Source: an uncultured Altererythrobacter sp. (GTDB lineage Bacteria > Pseudomonadota > Alphaproteobacteria > Sphingomonadales > Sphingomonadaceae). From it: a stretch of DNA of 64,000 nt. Shown piece by piece: positions 31,436-39,888 of the stretch. The notes beneath the pieces are model-generated. The model was given only the letters and a program-made list of their open reading frames with translations. It had not been told where the DNA came from and made no database searches. The stretch lies in contig CAMPIX010000004.1 in NCBI GenBank assembly GCA_946886565.1, positions 62,001 to 126,000 on the forward strand. Reading direction: 5' to 3'. How positions within the stretch are numbered: the first letter of the stretch is position 1; every line of letters begins with the position of its first letter. The translations under genes were made by a program, and so were the position numbers.

Positions 31436-32850
31436 GCGAGACCGAAGCTCCGCCGCGGCCGCTTCCGCTCGCCCTCGCGATTGCCCCGATCGCGACGCTT
31501 TTCGCAGGCATCGTGGGCGGAGCGATGGCGTTCGGCTTCGGCGGCGAGCCGTTGCTGCTCGCGCTCCTGCTTGCCGCCGCGGTCGCCACGGCGATCACCC
31601 GGCGACGCGGCCACGGCTGGGCGGAGGTCCAGGCGGCGGCCGGGCGCCTGCTCGCCGATGCGCTGCCGGCGGTTCTGATCCTGGTCGCCATCGGCGCGCT
31701 GCTCGGAAGCTGGATGTTCGCGGGCACGATCCCGCTGCTGGTGGTGCTCGGGATCGACCTCGTCAGCCCGCAATGGATGGCGCTCACCGCGTTTCTCGCG
31801 ACCGCGCTGATGTCGGTGATCTCCGGCACCTCGTGGGGTTCGGCGGGGACGATCGGCGTGGCGGTGATGGGCGCGGCCGAGGCGATGGGGCTGCCGCTCG
31901 CGCCGGTCGCGGGCGCGGTCGTCTCGGGCGCTTATTTCGGCGACAAGCTCTCGCCGATCTCCGACATGACCAACATCACCGCGATTGGCGCCGGGGCCGA
32001 ACTCTACGCGCATATCCGCCACATGCTGCCGACCAGCCTGCCGCCTGCGCTGATCGCGCTCGTGGTGTTCGCCTTCCTCACGCCCGGCGCGCCGCTCGCG
32101 GGCGCGGGTCCGGCCGTTGCGGTCCGTGCCGAGCTCGTCACGCTGTTCGCGCCCGGCTGGTGGGCAGCGCTGCCGCTGGTCGTGGCGCTGGCGGGAATCG
32201 CGCTGCGCTATCCGCCGGCCCCGGTGATCGTCGGCTCTGCCCTGGTCGCTCTGGTTGTGGGTGTGGCGGTCAACGGCTTTCCGGCCACGGCGGGGGTTCA
32301 CGCCTTCGTCGGCGGCTTCGCGCTCGACCAGGCCGCACCCGGCTTCGCGGCGAGCGATCGGCTCGCCGGTCTTGTCGAGCGCGGCGGAATGGTCGCGATG
32401 GCACCGACGCTGATCTATATCCTCGCCGCTTTTTTGCTCGCGGCCGCGATGGAGGTTTCGGGCGCGCTCGACGCACTGCTCTCGCGGCTGCTCGGCGCGG
32501 TGCGCGGCGCGTTCGGCCTCGTCGCCGCGACGATGGCGGCAGGCGTGACGATGGTCGGCATGACCAGCCACGGCGGCGTCACCTCGCTCGTCGTCGGCGG
32601 CCTCTTCCGCCCCTCCTACGCCGAGCGGGGCCTAGCGCCGGAAAATCTCGGCCGAGCGCTGGCCGACTCGGTGACGATCACGGAGCCGCTGATGCCGTGG
32701 ACCGTCTCCGCGCTCTTCATGGCCTCGACGCTCGGCGTCGCTACGCTCGCCTACGCGCCGTGGGCGGTGTTCTGCTGGCTCGGACCGGTGTTCGGCCTGC
32801 TGATGGCGCTGCGCCACCGCCTTACGGGCAGAGGTCTGAAGCCCGCCTGA
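31432..32850 (+). CDS. Na+/H+ antiporter, NhaC family
   Basis: An integral membrane protein of 472 residues with about 11-12 hydrophobic segments. The NhaC signature SGTSWGSAGTIGVAVMGAAEAMG and the SGAYFGDKLSPISDMTNI motif are visible, and the C-terminal half repeats the pattern (MTSHGGVTSLVVGGLF, DSVTITEPLMPWTVS). It should export Na+ in exchange for protons; some relatives exchange organic acids. Its ATG overlaps the stop of the trans-sulfuration gene (ATGA), so the two are cotranscribed. Confidence 0.9.
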   Translation: MSETEAPPRPLPLALAIAPIATLFAGIVGGAMAFGFGGEPLLLALLLAAAVATAITRRRGHGWAEVQAAAGRLLADALPAVLILVAIGALLGSWMFAGTIPLLVVLGIDLVSPQWMALTAFLATALMSVISGTSWGSAGTIGVAVMGAAEAMGLPLAPVAGAVVSGAYFGDKLSPISDMTNITAIGAGAELYAHIRHMLPTSLPPALIALVVFAFLTPGAPLAGAGPAVAVRAELVTLFAPGWWAALPLVVALAGIALRYPPAPVIVGSALVALVVGVAVNGFPATAGVHAFVGGFALDQAAPGFAASDRLAGLVERGGMVAMAPTLIYILAAFLLAAAMEVSGALDALLSRLLGAVRGAFGLVAATMAAGVTMVGMTSHGGVTSLVVGGLFRPSYAERGLAPENLGRALADSVTITEPLMPWTVSALFMASTLGVATLAYAPWAVFCWLGPVFGLLMALRHRLTGRGLKPA

Positions 32851-32958
32851 TCCTTCGCGGCAAGAGCGCGCGGAAACGATCGTCGCGCCCGACCGTTCCT
32901 CGGGGCAGGTGGACCCCAGCTTTGCGCGGCCACCAGGCAACGAAATGGAGAGGTAATC

Positions 32959-33414
32959 ATGAACAGGGCACGCTTGATCGCTGTCGCTGGCGCGCTTGGG
33001 GGCGTCGCCACGCTCGCCGCATGCGCGACGATGGAAGAAACGGTCGCGGAGGAAACCGCCGCGACCTACCGCGCCACGCTCACCGGCGCGCAGGAAGTCG
33101 GTGGGGGCGATCCCGACGGCGCGGGCAGTGCGGAAATATCGATCTCCGACGAGTTCGGGCAGGTCTGCTGGGATCTCAACGACATCCGCGGCATCGGCCC
33201 GATCACCGCGGCGCACATCCACCGCGGCGCGCGCGGGGTGAACGGCCCGCCGGTGTTCCCGCTGAAGGCGTCCAACGAGGGCGACTACCAGGGTTGCACC
33301 GACGGCTCGGAATGGACGCAGGACCGGATCGAGGACAATCCGCAGGACTTCTACGTCAACGTCCACACCGCGCAGTACCCGAACGGCGCGATCCGCGGGC
33401 AGTTGATGCGCTAG
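32959..33414 (+). CDS. CHRD-domain lipoprotein
   Basis: A 151-residue exported protein: lipoprotein signal MNRARLIAVAGALGGVATLAAC (lipobox LAAC), then a single CHRD domain from about residue 37 to the end, with LTGAQEVGGGDPDGAGSAEI, AAHIHRGARGVNGPP and the closing PNGAIRGQL. CHRD domains occur in chordin and bacterial surface proteins; the function is unknown. GGAGAGG lies just before the ATG. The stop TAG overlaps the stop of the opposite gene at the palindrome CTAG. Confidence 0.88.
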   Translation: MNRARLIAVAGALGGVATLAACATMEETVAEETAATYRATLTGAQEVGGGDPDGAGSAEISISDEFGQVCWDLNDIRGIGPITAAHIHRGARGVNGPPVFPLKASNEGDYQGCTDGSEWTQDRIEDNPQDFYVNVHTAQYPNGAIRGQLMR

Positions 33415-33899
33415 TCCGGCTCGGCGTCGGCCGACGGGTCGGGCCACCGCAGGAACCAGCGCTGGGCCATCCACCCGGCCGCCGCACCGATGGCGACGAA
33501 CCCGGCCGCTATGGCCGCGCCGGCCATGCCCGGCCATGTTTCTTCGGGGGAGGCCGCCAGCACGTAGGAGCCAATGACGAGCGTCGCGACGAGCGCGCCG
33601 TTGGCCGGCCCCTGCCAGTATCCCGGCGGGGCGAAGCGCGCGAGCGCGAGGCCGATCGCGGTGCCGATCGGTGCGATGATCAGGAAGGCGAGGAGGCCGG
33701 TCAGAAGGACGCCCCAGAATCCGCCTGCCAGGAGGATGCCCACTGCCACCGCCGGAGAACCCGATTTCCCGAACAGCGCGACGCCCGAAAAGATAACGAG
33801 GCAGGCGAAGAAGACGATGAACGATGCCGCGAGTCCGGCCAGGTAGAACCGCGAAACCGAAGGGCCTCTCGCGGCGAACTCGGAATCGACGAAACTCAT
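33411..33899 (-). CDS. Hypothetical membrane protein
   Basis: A 162-residue protein with four hydrophobic segments (about 19-42, 50-75, 94-110 and 120-140) and short polar ends. No family is recognised. The ATG at 33899 is chosen because the upstream open frame is arginine-rich and unlike protein. It lies 49 bp downstream of the ArsR-type repressor gene and on the same strand, so they may form a two-gene unit controlled by the palindrome at 34267. Confidence 0.72.
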   Translation of the reverse strand: MSFVDSEFAARGPSVSRFYLAGLAASFIVFFACLVIFSGVALFGKSGSPAVAVGILLAGGFWGVLLTGLLAFLIIAPIGTAIGLALARFAPPGYWQGPANGALVATLVIGSYVLAASPEETWPGMAGAAIAAGFVAIGAAAGWMAQRWFLRWPDPSADAEPD

Positions 33900-33948
33900 C
33901 GCCCCATCTCCGCCTGCTCCTCGCCGACGGCTTCGCCCCCGACTGAGC

Positions 33949-34260
33949 TCATCCCTCGTTCTCCGTGGGTTGCACCCTGCGCTCGGAGCCAAGGGCCCTT
34001 GCCTCTGGGCAGAAGGGGGTGAGGAACGAGTAGAGGTTGTTGGCGAGATTGTCGGCGGCGATCGAATAGATCACCTCCTGCCCGCGCTTCTGCCGGTGGA
34101 GCAGCCCCGCATCATGCAGCACCGCGATGTGCTTCGAGATCGAGGGCATCGCCATGTCGAATTTCGCCGCGATCTCGCCCACGGTCATCGGCCCGCCCGC
34201 GAGATGGTTGAGAATGCGCCGGCGCGGAGTCGATGCGAGAGCCTTGAACGCCTTTTCCAT
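33949..34260 (-). CDS. ArsR-family winged-helix repressor
   Basis: A 103-residue DNA-binding protein. MEKAFKALASTPRRRILNHL and MTVGEIAAKFDMAMPSISKHIAVL form the classic ArsR/SmtB winged helix, and LLHRQKRGQEVIYSI the wing. No cysteine metal box is present in the recognition helix region; the single Cys is at FCPEA near the C-terminus. It looks closer to SdpR-type autorepressors than to metal sensors. AGGAAA, part of a perfect palindrome, precedes the ATG, which suggests autoregulation. Confidence 0.87.
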   Translation of the reverse strand: MEKAFKALASTPRRRILNHLAGGPMTVGEIAAKFDMAMPSISKHIAVLHDAGLLHRQKRGQEVIYSIAADNLANNLYSFLTPFCPEARALGSERRVQPTENEG

Positions 34261-34266
34261 AGATAA

Positions 34267-34282
34267 TTTCCTAATTAGGAAA
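34267..34282. promoter_or_regulatory. Perfect 16-bp palindrome, probable ArsR operator
   Basis: TTTCCTAATTAGGAAA is an exact palindrome located 6 bp upstream of the ArsR start codon and about 94 bp upstream of the divergent nitronate monooxygenase. It stands out as AT-rich in a GC-rich context and covers the repressor's ribosome site. ArsR proteins usually bind 12-2-12 or similar palindromes near their own start, so autorepression is likely (inference). Confidence 0.65.
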
Positions 34283-34375
34283 ATACGAAATCGCAAGCTC
34301 GACGTTGGCGGTTGCGCCGGGCAGTGGAATCCGACACTCGTTGCAAAACGCAATTCGACGGGGAGACGGGCCATC

Positions 34376-35350
34376 ATGAAGACTGCGATCACCGAGATGT
34401 TCGGCATCGAGCATCCGATCGTCCAGGGCGGGATGCACTATGTCGGGTTCGCCGAGATGGCGGCCGCCGTTTCGAATGCGGGCGGACTGGGAATCATAAC
34501 CGGGCTGACGCAGAAGACGCCTGCCGATCTCGCGAACGAGATCGCCCGCTGCCGGGACATGACCGACAGGCCGTTCGGGGTGAATCTGACCTTCCTGCCT
34601 ACCGTGAACGCGCCCGATTATCCCGGTTACATCCGCGCGATCGTCCAAGGCGGGGTCAAGGCGGTCGAGACCGCGGGCAACAACCCGCAACAAGTGCTGC
34701 CCTACCTCAAGGATGCCGGGATAAAGGTGATCCACAAGTGCACCAGCGTGCGGCACGCGCTGAAGGCGCAGTCGATCGGGTGCGACGCGGTCTCGGTCGA
34801 CGGGTTCGAGTGCGGCGGGCATCCGGGCGAGGACGACGTGCCCAACTTCATTCTCCTGCCGCGCGCGGCGGACGAGCTCGAGATTCCGTTCGTCTCCTCG
34901 GGCGGCATGGCCGACGGGCGCAGCCTCGTCGCCAGCCTCGCGTTCGGCGCCGCGGGCATGAACATGGGCACGCGCTTCATCGCGACGAAGGAGGCGCCGG
35001 TGCACGACAACGTCAAGCAGGCGATCCTCGCCGCGAGCGAGCTCGACACGCGGCTCGTCATGCGCCCCTTGCGCAACACCGAGCGCGTGCTGACCAACGA
35101 TGCGGTCGAGCGCCTGCTGGAGAAGGAGCGCGCGCTGGGCGCAAACCTCAAGTTCGAGGATATCATCGAGGAGGTCGCGGGGGTCTATCCCTCGATCATG
35201 CGCCAGGGCGAGATGGATCGCGGCGCGTGGAGCTGCGGCATGGTCGCCGGGCTCGTCTACGACATCCCGAGCTGCAAGGAACTGATCGACCGGATCATGC
35301 GCGAGGCGGGCGAGACCATCGACCGGATGGACGCGTTGCGCGCCGCCTAG
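34376..35350 (+). CDS. Nitronate monooxygenase family flavoprotein
   Basis: A 324-residue FMN-dependent TIM-barrel enzyme of the NMO/2-nitropropane dioxygenase family. Visible motifs are PIVQGGMHYVG, the SNAGGLGIITG segment, GFECGGHPGEDD with the flavin-binding GGH, and SSGGMADGRSL plus NMGTRF near the phosphate site. True nitronate activity cannot be confirmed; many members have other substrates. GGGGAGACGG precedes the ATG. It is divergent from the ArsR gene and converges on the DUF924 gene. Confidence 0.9.
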   Translation: MKTAITEMFGIEHPIVQGGMHYVGFAEMAAAVSNAGGLGIITGLTQKTPADLANEIARCRDMTDRPFGVNLTFLPTVNAPDYPGYIRAIVQGGVKAVETAGNNPQQVLPYLKDAGIKVIHKCTSVRHALKAQSIGCDAVSVDGFECGGHPGEDDVPNFILLPRAADELEIPFVSSGGMADGRSLVASLAFGAAGMNMGTRFIATKEAPVHDNVKQAILAASELDTRLVMRPLRNTERVLTNDAVERLLEKERALGANLKFEDIIEEVAGVYPSIMRQGEMDRGAWSCGMVAGLVYDIPSCKELIDRIMREAGETIDRMDALRAA

Positions 35351-35363
35351 CGTCCGACCGCCA

Positions 35364-35912
35364 CTACCACGCGAATCCGGCAGCGATCGCCTGCTCTTCG
35401 GCGGGGGTCGATGTGCGCCCGAGCGCGCGATTGCGATGCGGGAAGCGACCGAAGCGCGCGATCATGCGATGATGGCTGCGCGCGAAGGCACGGTTGCCGG
35501 GTTCGTTCGCGAAGAAGGCGAGCGACGCGCGCTGGTCCGCGATATGCTCGCTGTGCATCAGCGGCATGCCGACGAAGGCCCGTTCGCGCGCCGACAGGCG
35601 CATATCCCATCCGCGCGCGATCATGCCTGTGGCGATGCTGCGCGCGAGCCGATCGGTCGCGAAGGCGCGCGGATCGCCGCGAAACAGATTGCGCGGGACT
35701 TGGTCGAACAGCAACACCGCCGCCTGCGCAGTCGGCGGCTCGTCGAGAAAGTCGCCCGCCGGGCGAGATTTCAGCGCGCGCCAGTCGCGTTCGAAGCGGC
35801 GCCGCAGCAGCGCATCGACCTCCGGCGCGCCGCCGAACCAGTCTGAGGGACCGAGCGCATGAAACCAGACATACAGCAATTCCGCCGCCCAGCGGCGCCG
35901 GGCGGCGGTCAT
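35364..35912 (-). CDS. DUF924-family protein
   Basis: A 182-residue, mostly helical protein of the DUF924 family, recognised by VLLFDQVPRNLFRG, FVGMPLMHSEH and HHRMIARFGRFPHRNRALGR. The family resembles TPR-fold cytosolic proteins of unknown function. It is the last gene of a minus-strand run (zinc-finger gene, tldD, two secreted proteins, this gene) with a 16-bp gap to the preceding one. Confidence 0.88.
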   Translation of the reverse strand: MTAARRRWAAELLYVWFHALGPSDWFGGAPEVDALLRRRFERDWRALKSRPAGDFLDEPPTAQAAVLLFDQVPRNLFRGDPRAFATDRLARSIATGMIARGWDMRLSARERAFVGMPLMHSEHIADQRASLAFFANEPGNRAFARSHHRMIARFGRFPHRNRALGRTSTPAEEQAIAAGFAW

Positions 35913-35928
35913 TCGTGAATCTCGGACT

Positions 35929-36333
35929 CTAGCTCTCGACCTTCGTGTAAGGGACGAAGTCGCCGAGAAAAATGTTGCCGGTATAGAAGCCGCCGTAGCG
36001 GTCGAACGTCGTGACGATATCGGTCCGGCATAGGCGGAGGCCGCTGCCGAACTTCCTGATCTTCATAGCGTCGCCATCGTCGAGAGATTCGGGGTCGCGC
36101 GGGATGTTGACGTAGATCGTTCTGCCGCTGTCGACGACGATCGCGGTCTCGTCGATGATCCTGACCGGCACGTTGGGGAAGGTCCGCACGCACGACTCGG
36201 GCTCGCCCGCGACGCGGCCTTCGAGCAGCCTGGCGAGCTCCATCTGCCCCTTGCTCTGGGCATCTTGAGCAGCGGCGGGAGCGGCGAGCATCATGCTCGC
36301 GGCGAATGCGGATACAAAGGTCGCTGTCTTCAT
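35929..36333 (-). CDS. Small secreted protein, copy B of a tandem pair
   Basis: A 134-residue protein with a signal peptide (MKTATFVSAFAASMML...AAPAAAQ). The mature part shares ARLLEGRVAGEPESC, GRTIYVNIPRDPESLDD and DFVPYTK with the gene upstream, so the two are paralogues. Two cysteines (VAGEPESC and GLRLC) are at matching places in both and could form a disulfide bond. A strong AAGGAGG precedes the ATG. Family not recognised; function unknown. Confidence 0.75.
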   Translation of the reverse strand: MKTATFVSAFAASMMLAAPAAAQDAQSKGQMELARLLEGRVAGEPESCVRTFPNVPVRIIDETAIVVDSGRTIYVNIPRDPESLDDGDAMKIRKFGSGLRLCRTDIVTTFDRYGGFYTGNIFLGDFVPYTKVES

Positions 36334-36334
36334 G

Positions 36335-36763
36335 TCAGCCTCCTTCGCCGGCATCGTCGCCGGCAGTCTTGGTATAAGGGATAAACGCCTCGAGCACTAT
36401 CACCGGACCCGGCATGGCGCTGATGCGGTCACGCAGTTCGACCTGGTCGAGCCGGCAGAGCCGCGAACTGAACTGGTGGAACACCGGCAGGTCGTTGTCG
36501 TCGAGTATTTCGGCGCCGCGCGGCCGGTTGACGTAGATCGTGCGGCCGTGGCGGAAGACGAAGGCGGTGCCGTCGACCACCTGCATGCGGTCGCTCTCGG
36601 CGTCGTTCAGGCAGTCGACCGGCTCGCCGGCCACGCGTCCTTCGAGGATTTCGGCGAGTTCGCGTTCGCCCCTGCTCGGCTCGTCGGCGGCGGCGCCCAG
36701 AGGCGCACACAGCGCGAGCGTTGCGGCGGCGGTTGCGAGTCGGACGGGGTGGCGGTGTTGCAT
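36335..36763 (-). CDS. Small secreted protein, copy A of a tandem pair
   Basis: A 142-residue protein with a signal peptide ending near PLGAAADEP. It shares with the next gene the pattern AEILEGRVAGEPVDC, VDGTAFV, GRTIYVNRPRGAEILDD, SRLCRLD and AFIPYTK. The stop is only 1 bp from the start of copy B. The tail DDAGEGG is extra. Ribosome site weak (GAGAAC). These features point to tandem duplication and shared expression; function unknown. Confidence 0.73.
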   Translation of the reverse strand: MQHRHPVRLATAAATLALCAPLGAAADEPSRGERELAEILEGRVAGEPVDCLNDAESDRMQVVDGTAFVFRHGRTIYVNRPRGAEILDDNDLPVFHQFSSRLCRLDQVELRDRISAMPGPVIVLEAFIPYTKTAGDDAGEGG

Positions 36764-36822
36764 ATTTGTTCTCTACCATATCCGTCTGAATAGGGCCTGA
36801 GCGAAGCACGGTCCGTCGATTT

Positions 36823-38253
36823 TCACGCTGTTCCGCCTACCGTCAGTCGGTCGATGAGAAGCGTCGGCTGGCCCACGCCGGCGGGGACCGACTGGCCGCC
36901 CTTGCCGCACATCCCGATGCCCTCGTCGAGCGCCATGTCGTGGCCGATGCCAGAGACGCGGGTGAGAACGGTGGGGCCATCGCCGATCAGCGTCGCGCCC
37001 TTGATCGGCGCGCCCAGCTTGCCATCCTCGACCAGGTAGGCTTCGGTACACGAGAACACGAATTTGCCGGATACGATGTCGACCTGTCCGCCGCCGAAGC
37101 TCGTGGCGTAGATACCCTTCTTCATCCGTCCGAGCAGTTCGGCGGGATCGTCGCTGCCAGCGCGCATGAAGGTGTTGGTCATGCGCGGCATCGGCGCGTG
37201 CGCGAAGCTCTCGCGGCGCCCGTTGCCGGTCGCCTCGACGCCCATCAGCCGCGCGTTCATCCGATCCTGCATGTAGCCCTTGAGCACCCCGTCCTCGATC
37301 AGCACGGTCTCGCGCGTGGGCGTGCCCTCGTCGTCGATCGACAGCGACCCGCGCCGGTGCGCGATCGCGCCGTCATCGACCACCGTCACGCCCGGCGCGG
37401 CGACGCGCTCGCCGATCCGGCCCGAGAACGCGCTCGTGCCCTTGCGGTTGAAATCGCCCTCGAGCCCGTGGCCGACCGCCTCGTGCAGCAGCACCCCGGG
37501 CCAGCCGGGGCCGAGCAGCACCGGCATCTCGCCCGCCGGCGCATCGACGCTTTCGAGGTTGACCAACGCCTGCCGCACCGCCTCGTCGACCGCGCGGTTC
37601 CACCCTGCGGAATCGAGCAGGGCGTCGTAGAGATAGCGTCCGCCGAAGCCGAAGCTGCCGCGCTCGCGCCGCCCGTTGGCCTCGGCGACCACGGAGACGT
37701 TGAGCCGCACCAGCGGGCGCACGTCGGTCGCGACGAAGCCGTCGGGGCGCACGATCTCGATCACGCTCCAGCTCGCGAGCAGACTCGCGGTCACTTGCGC
37801 CACGCGCGAATCGCGCGCGCGGGCGGCGGCGTCGATCGCCTCGAGCAGCGCGACCTTGCGCGCGAAGGGCACCGCGTCGAGCGGGTTGTCGGCGGTGTAG
37901 AGGTAGCGGTTGCTGCGCTGCGGCGGCTCGGCGCGCGCACCTTTGGCTGGGTCGAGCAGTTGCAGCGTCTCGCCCGCGCGGCGGATCGCTGCCTCGCCGA
38001 TCTCGTTGGCGTGCGCGAAGCCGGTCATCTCGCCCGAGACGCCGCGCAGCCCGAAGCCCGAATCGCGCGCGTAGTCGGCGGTCTTGAGCCGTCCGTCGTC
38101 GAACGCCAGCGCCTCGCGCGCGGTGTATTGGAGGTAGAGTTCGCCGTCGTCGCAGCCTTCGAGAAGCTGCGCGGTGAGCGCGGCGGCGCGTTCGGGATCG
38201 AGTTGGCCTTCGCCGTAGAGGAAGGCGCGCGGGTCTGCTGGCTGAACGGTCAT
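36823..38253 (-). CDS. tldD: Metalloprotease TldD
   Basis: A 476-residue subunit of the TldD/TldE protease, which degrades unfolded peptides and, in other bacteria, matures modified peptides such as microcins. The catalytic HEAVGHGLEGD (HExxxH) is near the centre, with SFGGGQVDIVSGKFVFSC toward the end, typical of TldD rather than TldE. The partner tldE (pmbA) is not in the window. The ATG at 38253 is adjacent to an inverted repeat with TATA-like spacer. Confidence 0.94.
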   Translation of the reverse strand: MTVQPADPRAFLYGEGQLDPERAAALTAQLLEGCDDGELYLQYTAREALAFDDGRLKTADYARDSGFGLRGVSGEMTGFAHANEIGEAAIRRAGETLQLLDPAKGARAEPPQRSNRYLYTADNPLDAVPFARKVALLEAIDAAARARDSRVAQVTASLLASWSVIEIVRPDGFVATDVRPLVRLNVSVVAEANGRRERGSFGFGGRYLYDALLDSAGWNRAVDEAVRQALVNLESVDAPAGEMPVLLGPGWPGVLLHEAVGHGLEGDFNRKGTSAFSGRIGERVAAPGVTVVDDGAIAHRRGSLSIDDEGTPTRETVLIEDGVLKGYMQDRMNARLMGVEATGNGRRESFAHAPMPRMTNTFMRAGSDDPAELLGRMKKGIYATSFGGGQVDIVSGKFVFSCTEAYLVEDGKLGAPIKGATLIGDGPTVLTRVSGIGHDMALDEGIGMCGKGGQSVPAGVGQPTLLIDRLTVGGTA

Positions 38254-38274
38254 GGCATGCGATATAGGCATGCC
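38254..38274 (-). promoter_or_regulatory. Inverted repeat at the tldD start
   Basis: GGCATGC (38254-38260) and GCATGCC (38268-38274) are exact reverse complements around a spacer that reads CTATATC on the minus strand. The repeat abuts the tldD ATG. It could be an operator with a -10-like core, or a chance structure; the 46-bp gap to the upstream zinc-finger gene leaves room for a promoter. Confidence 0.35.
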
Positions 38275-38299
38275 ACCGCGAATGTCAGGGGCGCCCCCC

Positions 38300-38560
38300 T
38301 CAGCGATGGCCCGGATCGCTGCCGGCCGAGATATCCTCGAGCGCGGCCTGGTTCGCGCCGTCGGCCGGGCCGCCGCGCAGCACGAAGCGGCGGTCGCAAT
38401 AGCCGCAATCGACGTAGCCATGCTCGTCGATCTCGAGCCACACGCGCGGGTGGCCGAGCGCCGAGGGCTGGTAGCGGTCGCCCGCACGGATCGCTTCGGC
38501 GCCGTCGCACTTGACGCGGCGGTGATCGACGAGAGTCGTTTCGGGCGGCGGAATGTCCAT
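38300..38560 (-). CDS. Zinc-finger CHCC (NDUFS6-like) protein
   Basis: An 86-residue protein. The CHCC zinc site is visible as Cys in VKCDG, His in LGHPRVWL and the pair in VDCGYCDRRFVL, the pattern of the NDUFS6-type zinc-finger family linked to complex I in mitochondria and alphaproteobacteria. The second ATG (38560, MDIPPPE) is chosen since the first 12 codons of the longer frame are Gly/Arg-rich. It is divergent from the ABC ATPase gene. Confidence 0.85.
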   Translation of the reverse strand: MDIPPPETTLVDHRRVKCDGAEAIRAGDRYQPSALGHPRVWLEIDEHGYVDCGYCDRRFVLRGGPADGANQAALEDISAGSDPGHR

Positions 38561-38639
38561 GCCGCCGCCGATACCGCCCCGCACGCGCCCGCGCAACTGG
38601 GCCTTTACCTATCGGGCGGCGGGCGCCAAGTGGGCGCCT

Positions 38640-39593
38640 ATGACCGATACGCCCCCACCGAGCCTCGAACCCGCGATCGCGATCCGCGACCTGACCAAGC
38701 GCTATGCGGGCGAGAAGGGCGGAGAGGGGAAGCTCGCGCTCGACGGGGTGAGCTTCGACGTGCCGCAGGGGCAGATATTCGGTCTGCTCGGCCCCAATGG
38801 CGCGGGCAAGTCGACGCTGATCAACACTCTCGCCGGGCTGGTGACCAAGACCGGCGGAAGCGCCGAGATCTGGGGTTTCGACATCGACAGGAGCCCGCGC
38901 AACGCCAAGCGGATGATCGGGATCGTGCCGCAGGAAATCGTGTTCGATCCGTTCTTCACCCCGTTCGAGGTGCTCGAAAACCAGGCGGGGTTCTACGGCA
39001 TTCCCAAGCGCGACCGGCGAAGCGAGGAATTGCTCGCCGCGGTCCACCTCTCGGACAAACGCGATGCCTATGCCCGCACGCTGTCGGGGGGGATGAAGCG
39101 GCGGCTGCTGATCGCCAAGGCGATGGTCCATTCGCCGCCGGTCCTCGTGCTCGACGAGCCGACCGCGGGGGTGGACGTCGAGCTGCGCCGCCAGCTTTGG
39201 GACCTCGTGACCGAGCTCAACACGCAGGGCGTCACCGTGGTCCTGACGACGCATTATCTCGAGGAAGCCGAGCAGCTGTGCGACCGGATCGCGATCATCA
39301 ATCACGGCAAGCTGATCGCCAACAAGCCGACGCGCGAGCTGGTCGGCATGGCGCGCGAGAAGATCGTCCGCGTCACGGTGGACAAGGATATCGCCGGGCC
39401 GCCGATGGAGGAAGGATTCGTCAAGGCCGAGGCGCTCGATGCGCGCACGCTGGAGATCACCTACGACCGCGACAAGGCGAGCGCGGGACAGGTGCTCGCG
39501 CAGGTCCAGGCGCACGGCTACGCGATCGAGGACGTGACCACGCGCGAGGCGGACCTCGAAGACGTGTTCGTGTCGCTTACCAGCGCGGGCTGA
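38640..39593 (+). CDS. ABC transporter ATP-binding protein (ABC-2 type), orphan
   Basis: A 317-residue ATPase. Walker A is GLLGPNGAGKST (about 57-68), the signature is LSGGMKRRLL, Walker B is VLVLDEPTAGVD, and the H-loop is TTHYLEE. The C-terminal ~80 residues are an extra domain as in CcmA/NodI/DrrA-type exporters. No permease gene lies next to it: both flanking genes are on the other strand. It therefore may work with an unlinked ABC-2 permease. The ATG at 38640 is chosen because upstream codons are low complexity. Confidence 0.9.
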   Translation: MTDTPPPSLEPAIAIRDLTKRYAGEKGGEGKLALDGVSFDVPQGQIFGLLGPNGAGKSTLINTLAGLVTKTGGSAEIWGFDIDRSPRNAKRMIGIVPQEIVFDPFFTPFEVLENQAGFYGIPKRDRRSEELLAAVHLSDKRDAYARTLSGGMKRRLLIAKAMVHSPPVLVLDEPTAGVDVELRRQLWDLVTELNTQGVTVVLTTHYLEEAEQLCDRIAIINHGKLIANKPTRELVGMAREKIVRVTVDKDIAGPPMEEGFVKAEALDARTLEITYDRDKASAGQVLAQVQAHGYAIEDVTTREADLEDVFVSLTSAG

Positions 39594-39602
39594 CGAACAG
39601 CG

Positions 39603-39800
39603 CTAGGGTGCGGCCGCGCGGCGGAAACGCCGGGCGGCCGCGAGAGCCTGAACTTTCGACACCTCGTCGCAATCGGCGTCGGCGAGATCCTCGATCTCCG
39701 CCGCAGCGCGGTTGAGCAGGCGCTTGGCGATCGCCGTCTCGTGCTCGGCTTCGTCGCGCTCGCTGCGCAGCCGCTCGGCTTCGTTATCCCGTTCGTCCAT
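39603..39800 (-). CDS. Hypothetical coiled-coil protein, 65 residues
   Basis: A small charged protein rich in Glu, Arg and Ala (ERLRSERDEAEHE, AEIEDLADADCDE), likely one long helix or coiled coil. GAAGGG lies 9 bp before the ATG. It is 88 bp downstream of the phosphatase-family gene on the same strand and converges on the ABC ATPase gene. No family recognised. Confidence 0.5.
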   Translation of the reverse strand: MDERDNEAERLRSERDEAEHETAIAKRLLNRAAAEIEDLADADCDEVSKVQALAAARRFRRAAAP

Positions 39801-39888
39801 TCGCGTGAGACCCTTCCGCCGCGAATTTTAACCGGCCTGGGCGGCATGGCAAGCGAATGCTGCGACGCGCCCGCCGCCAGCGACGCCG

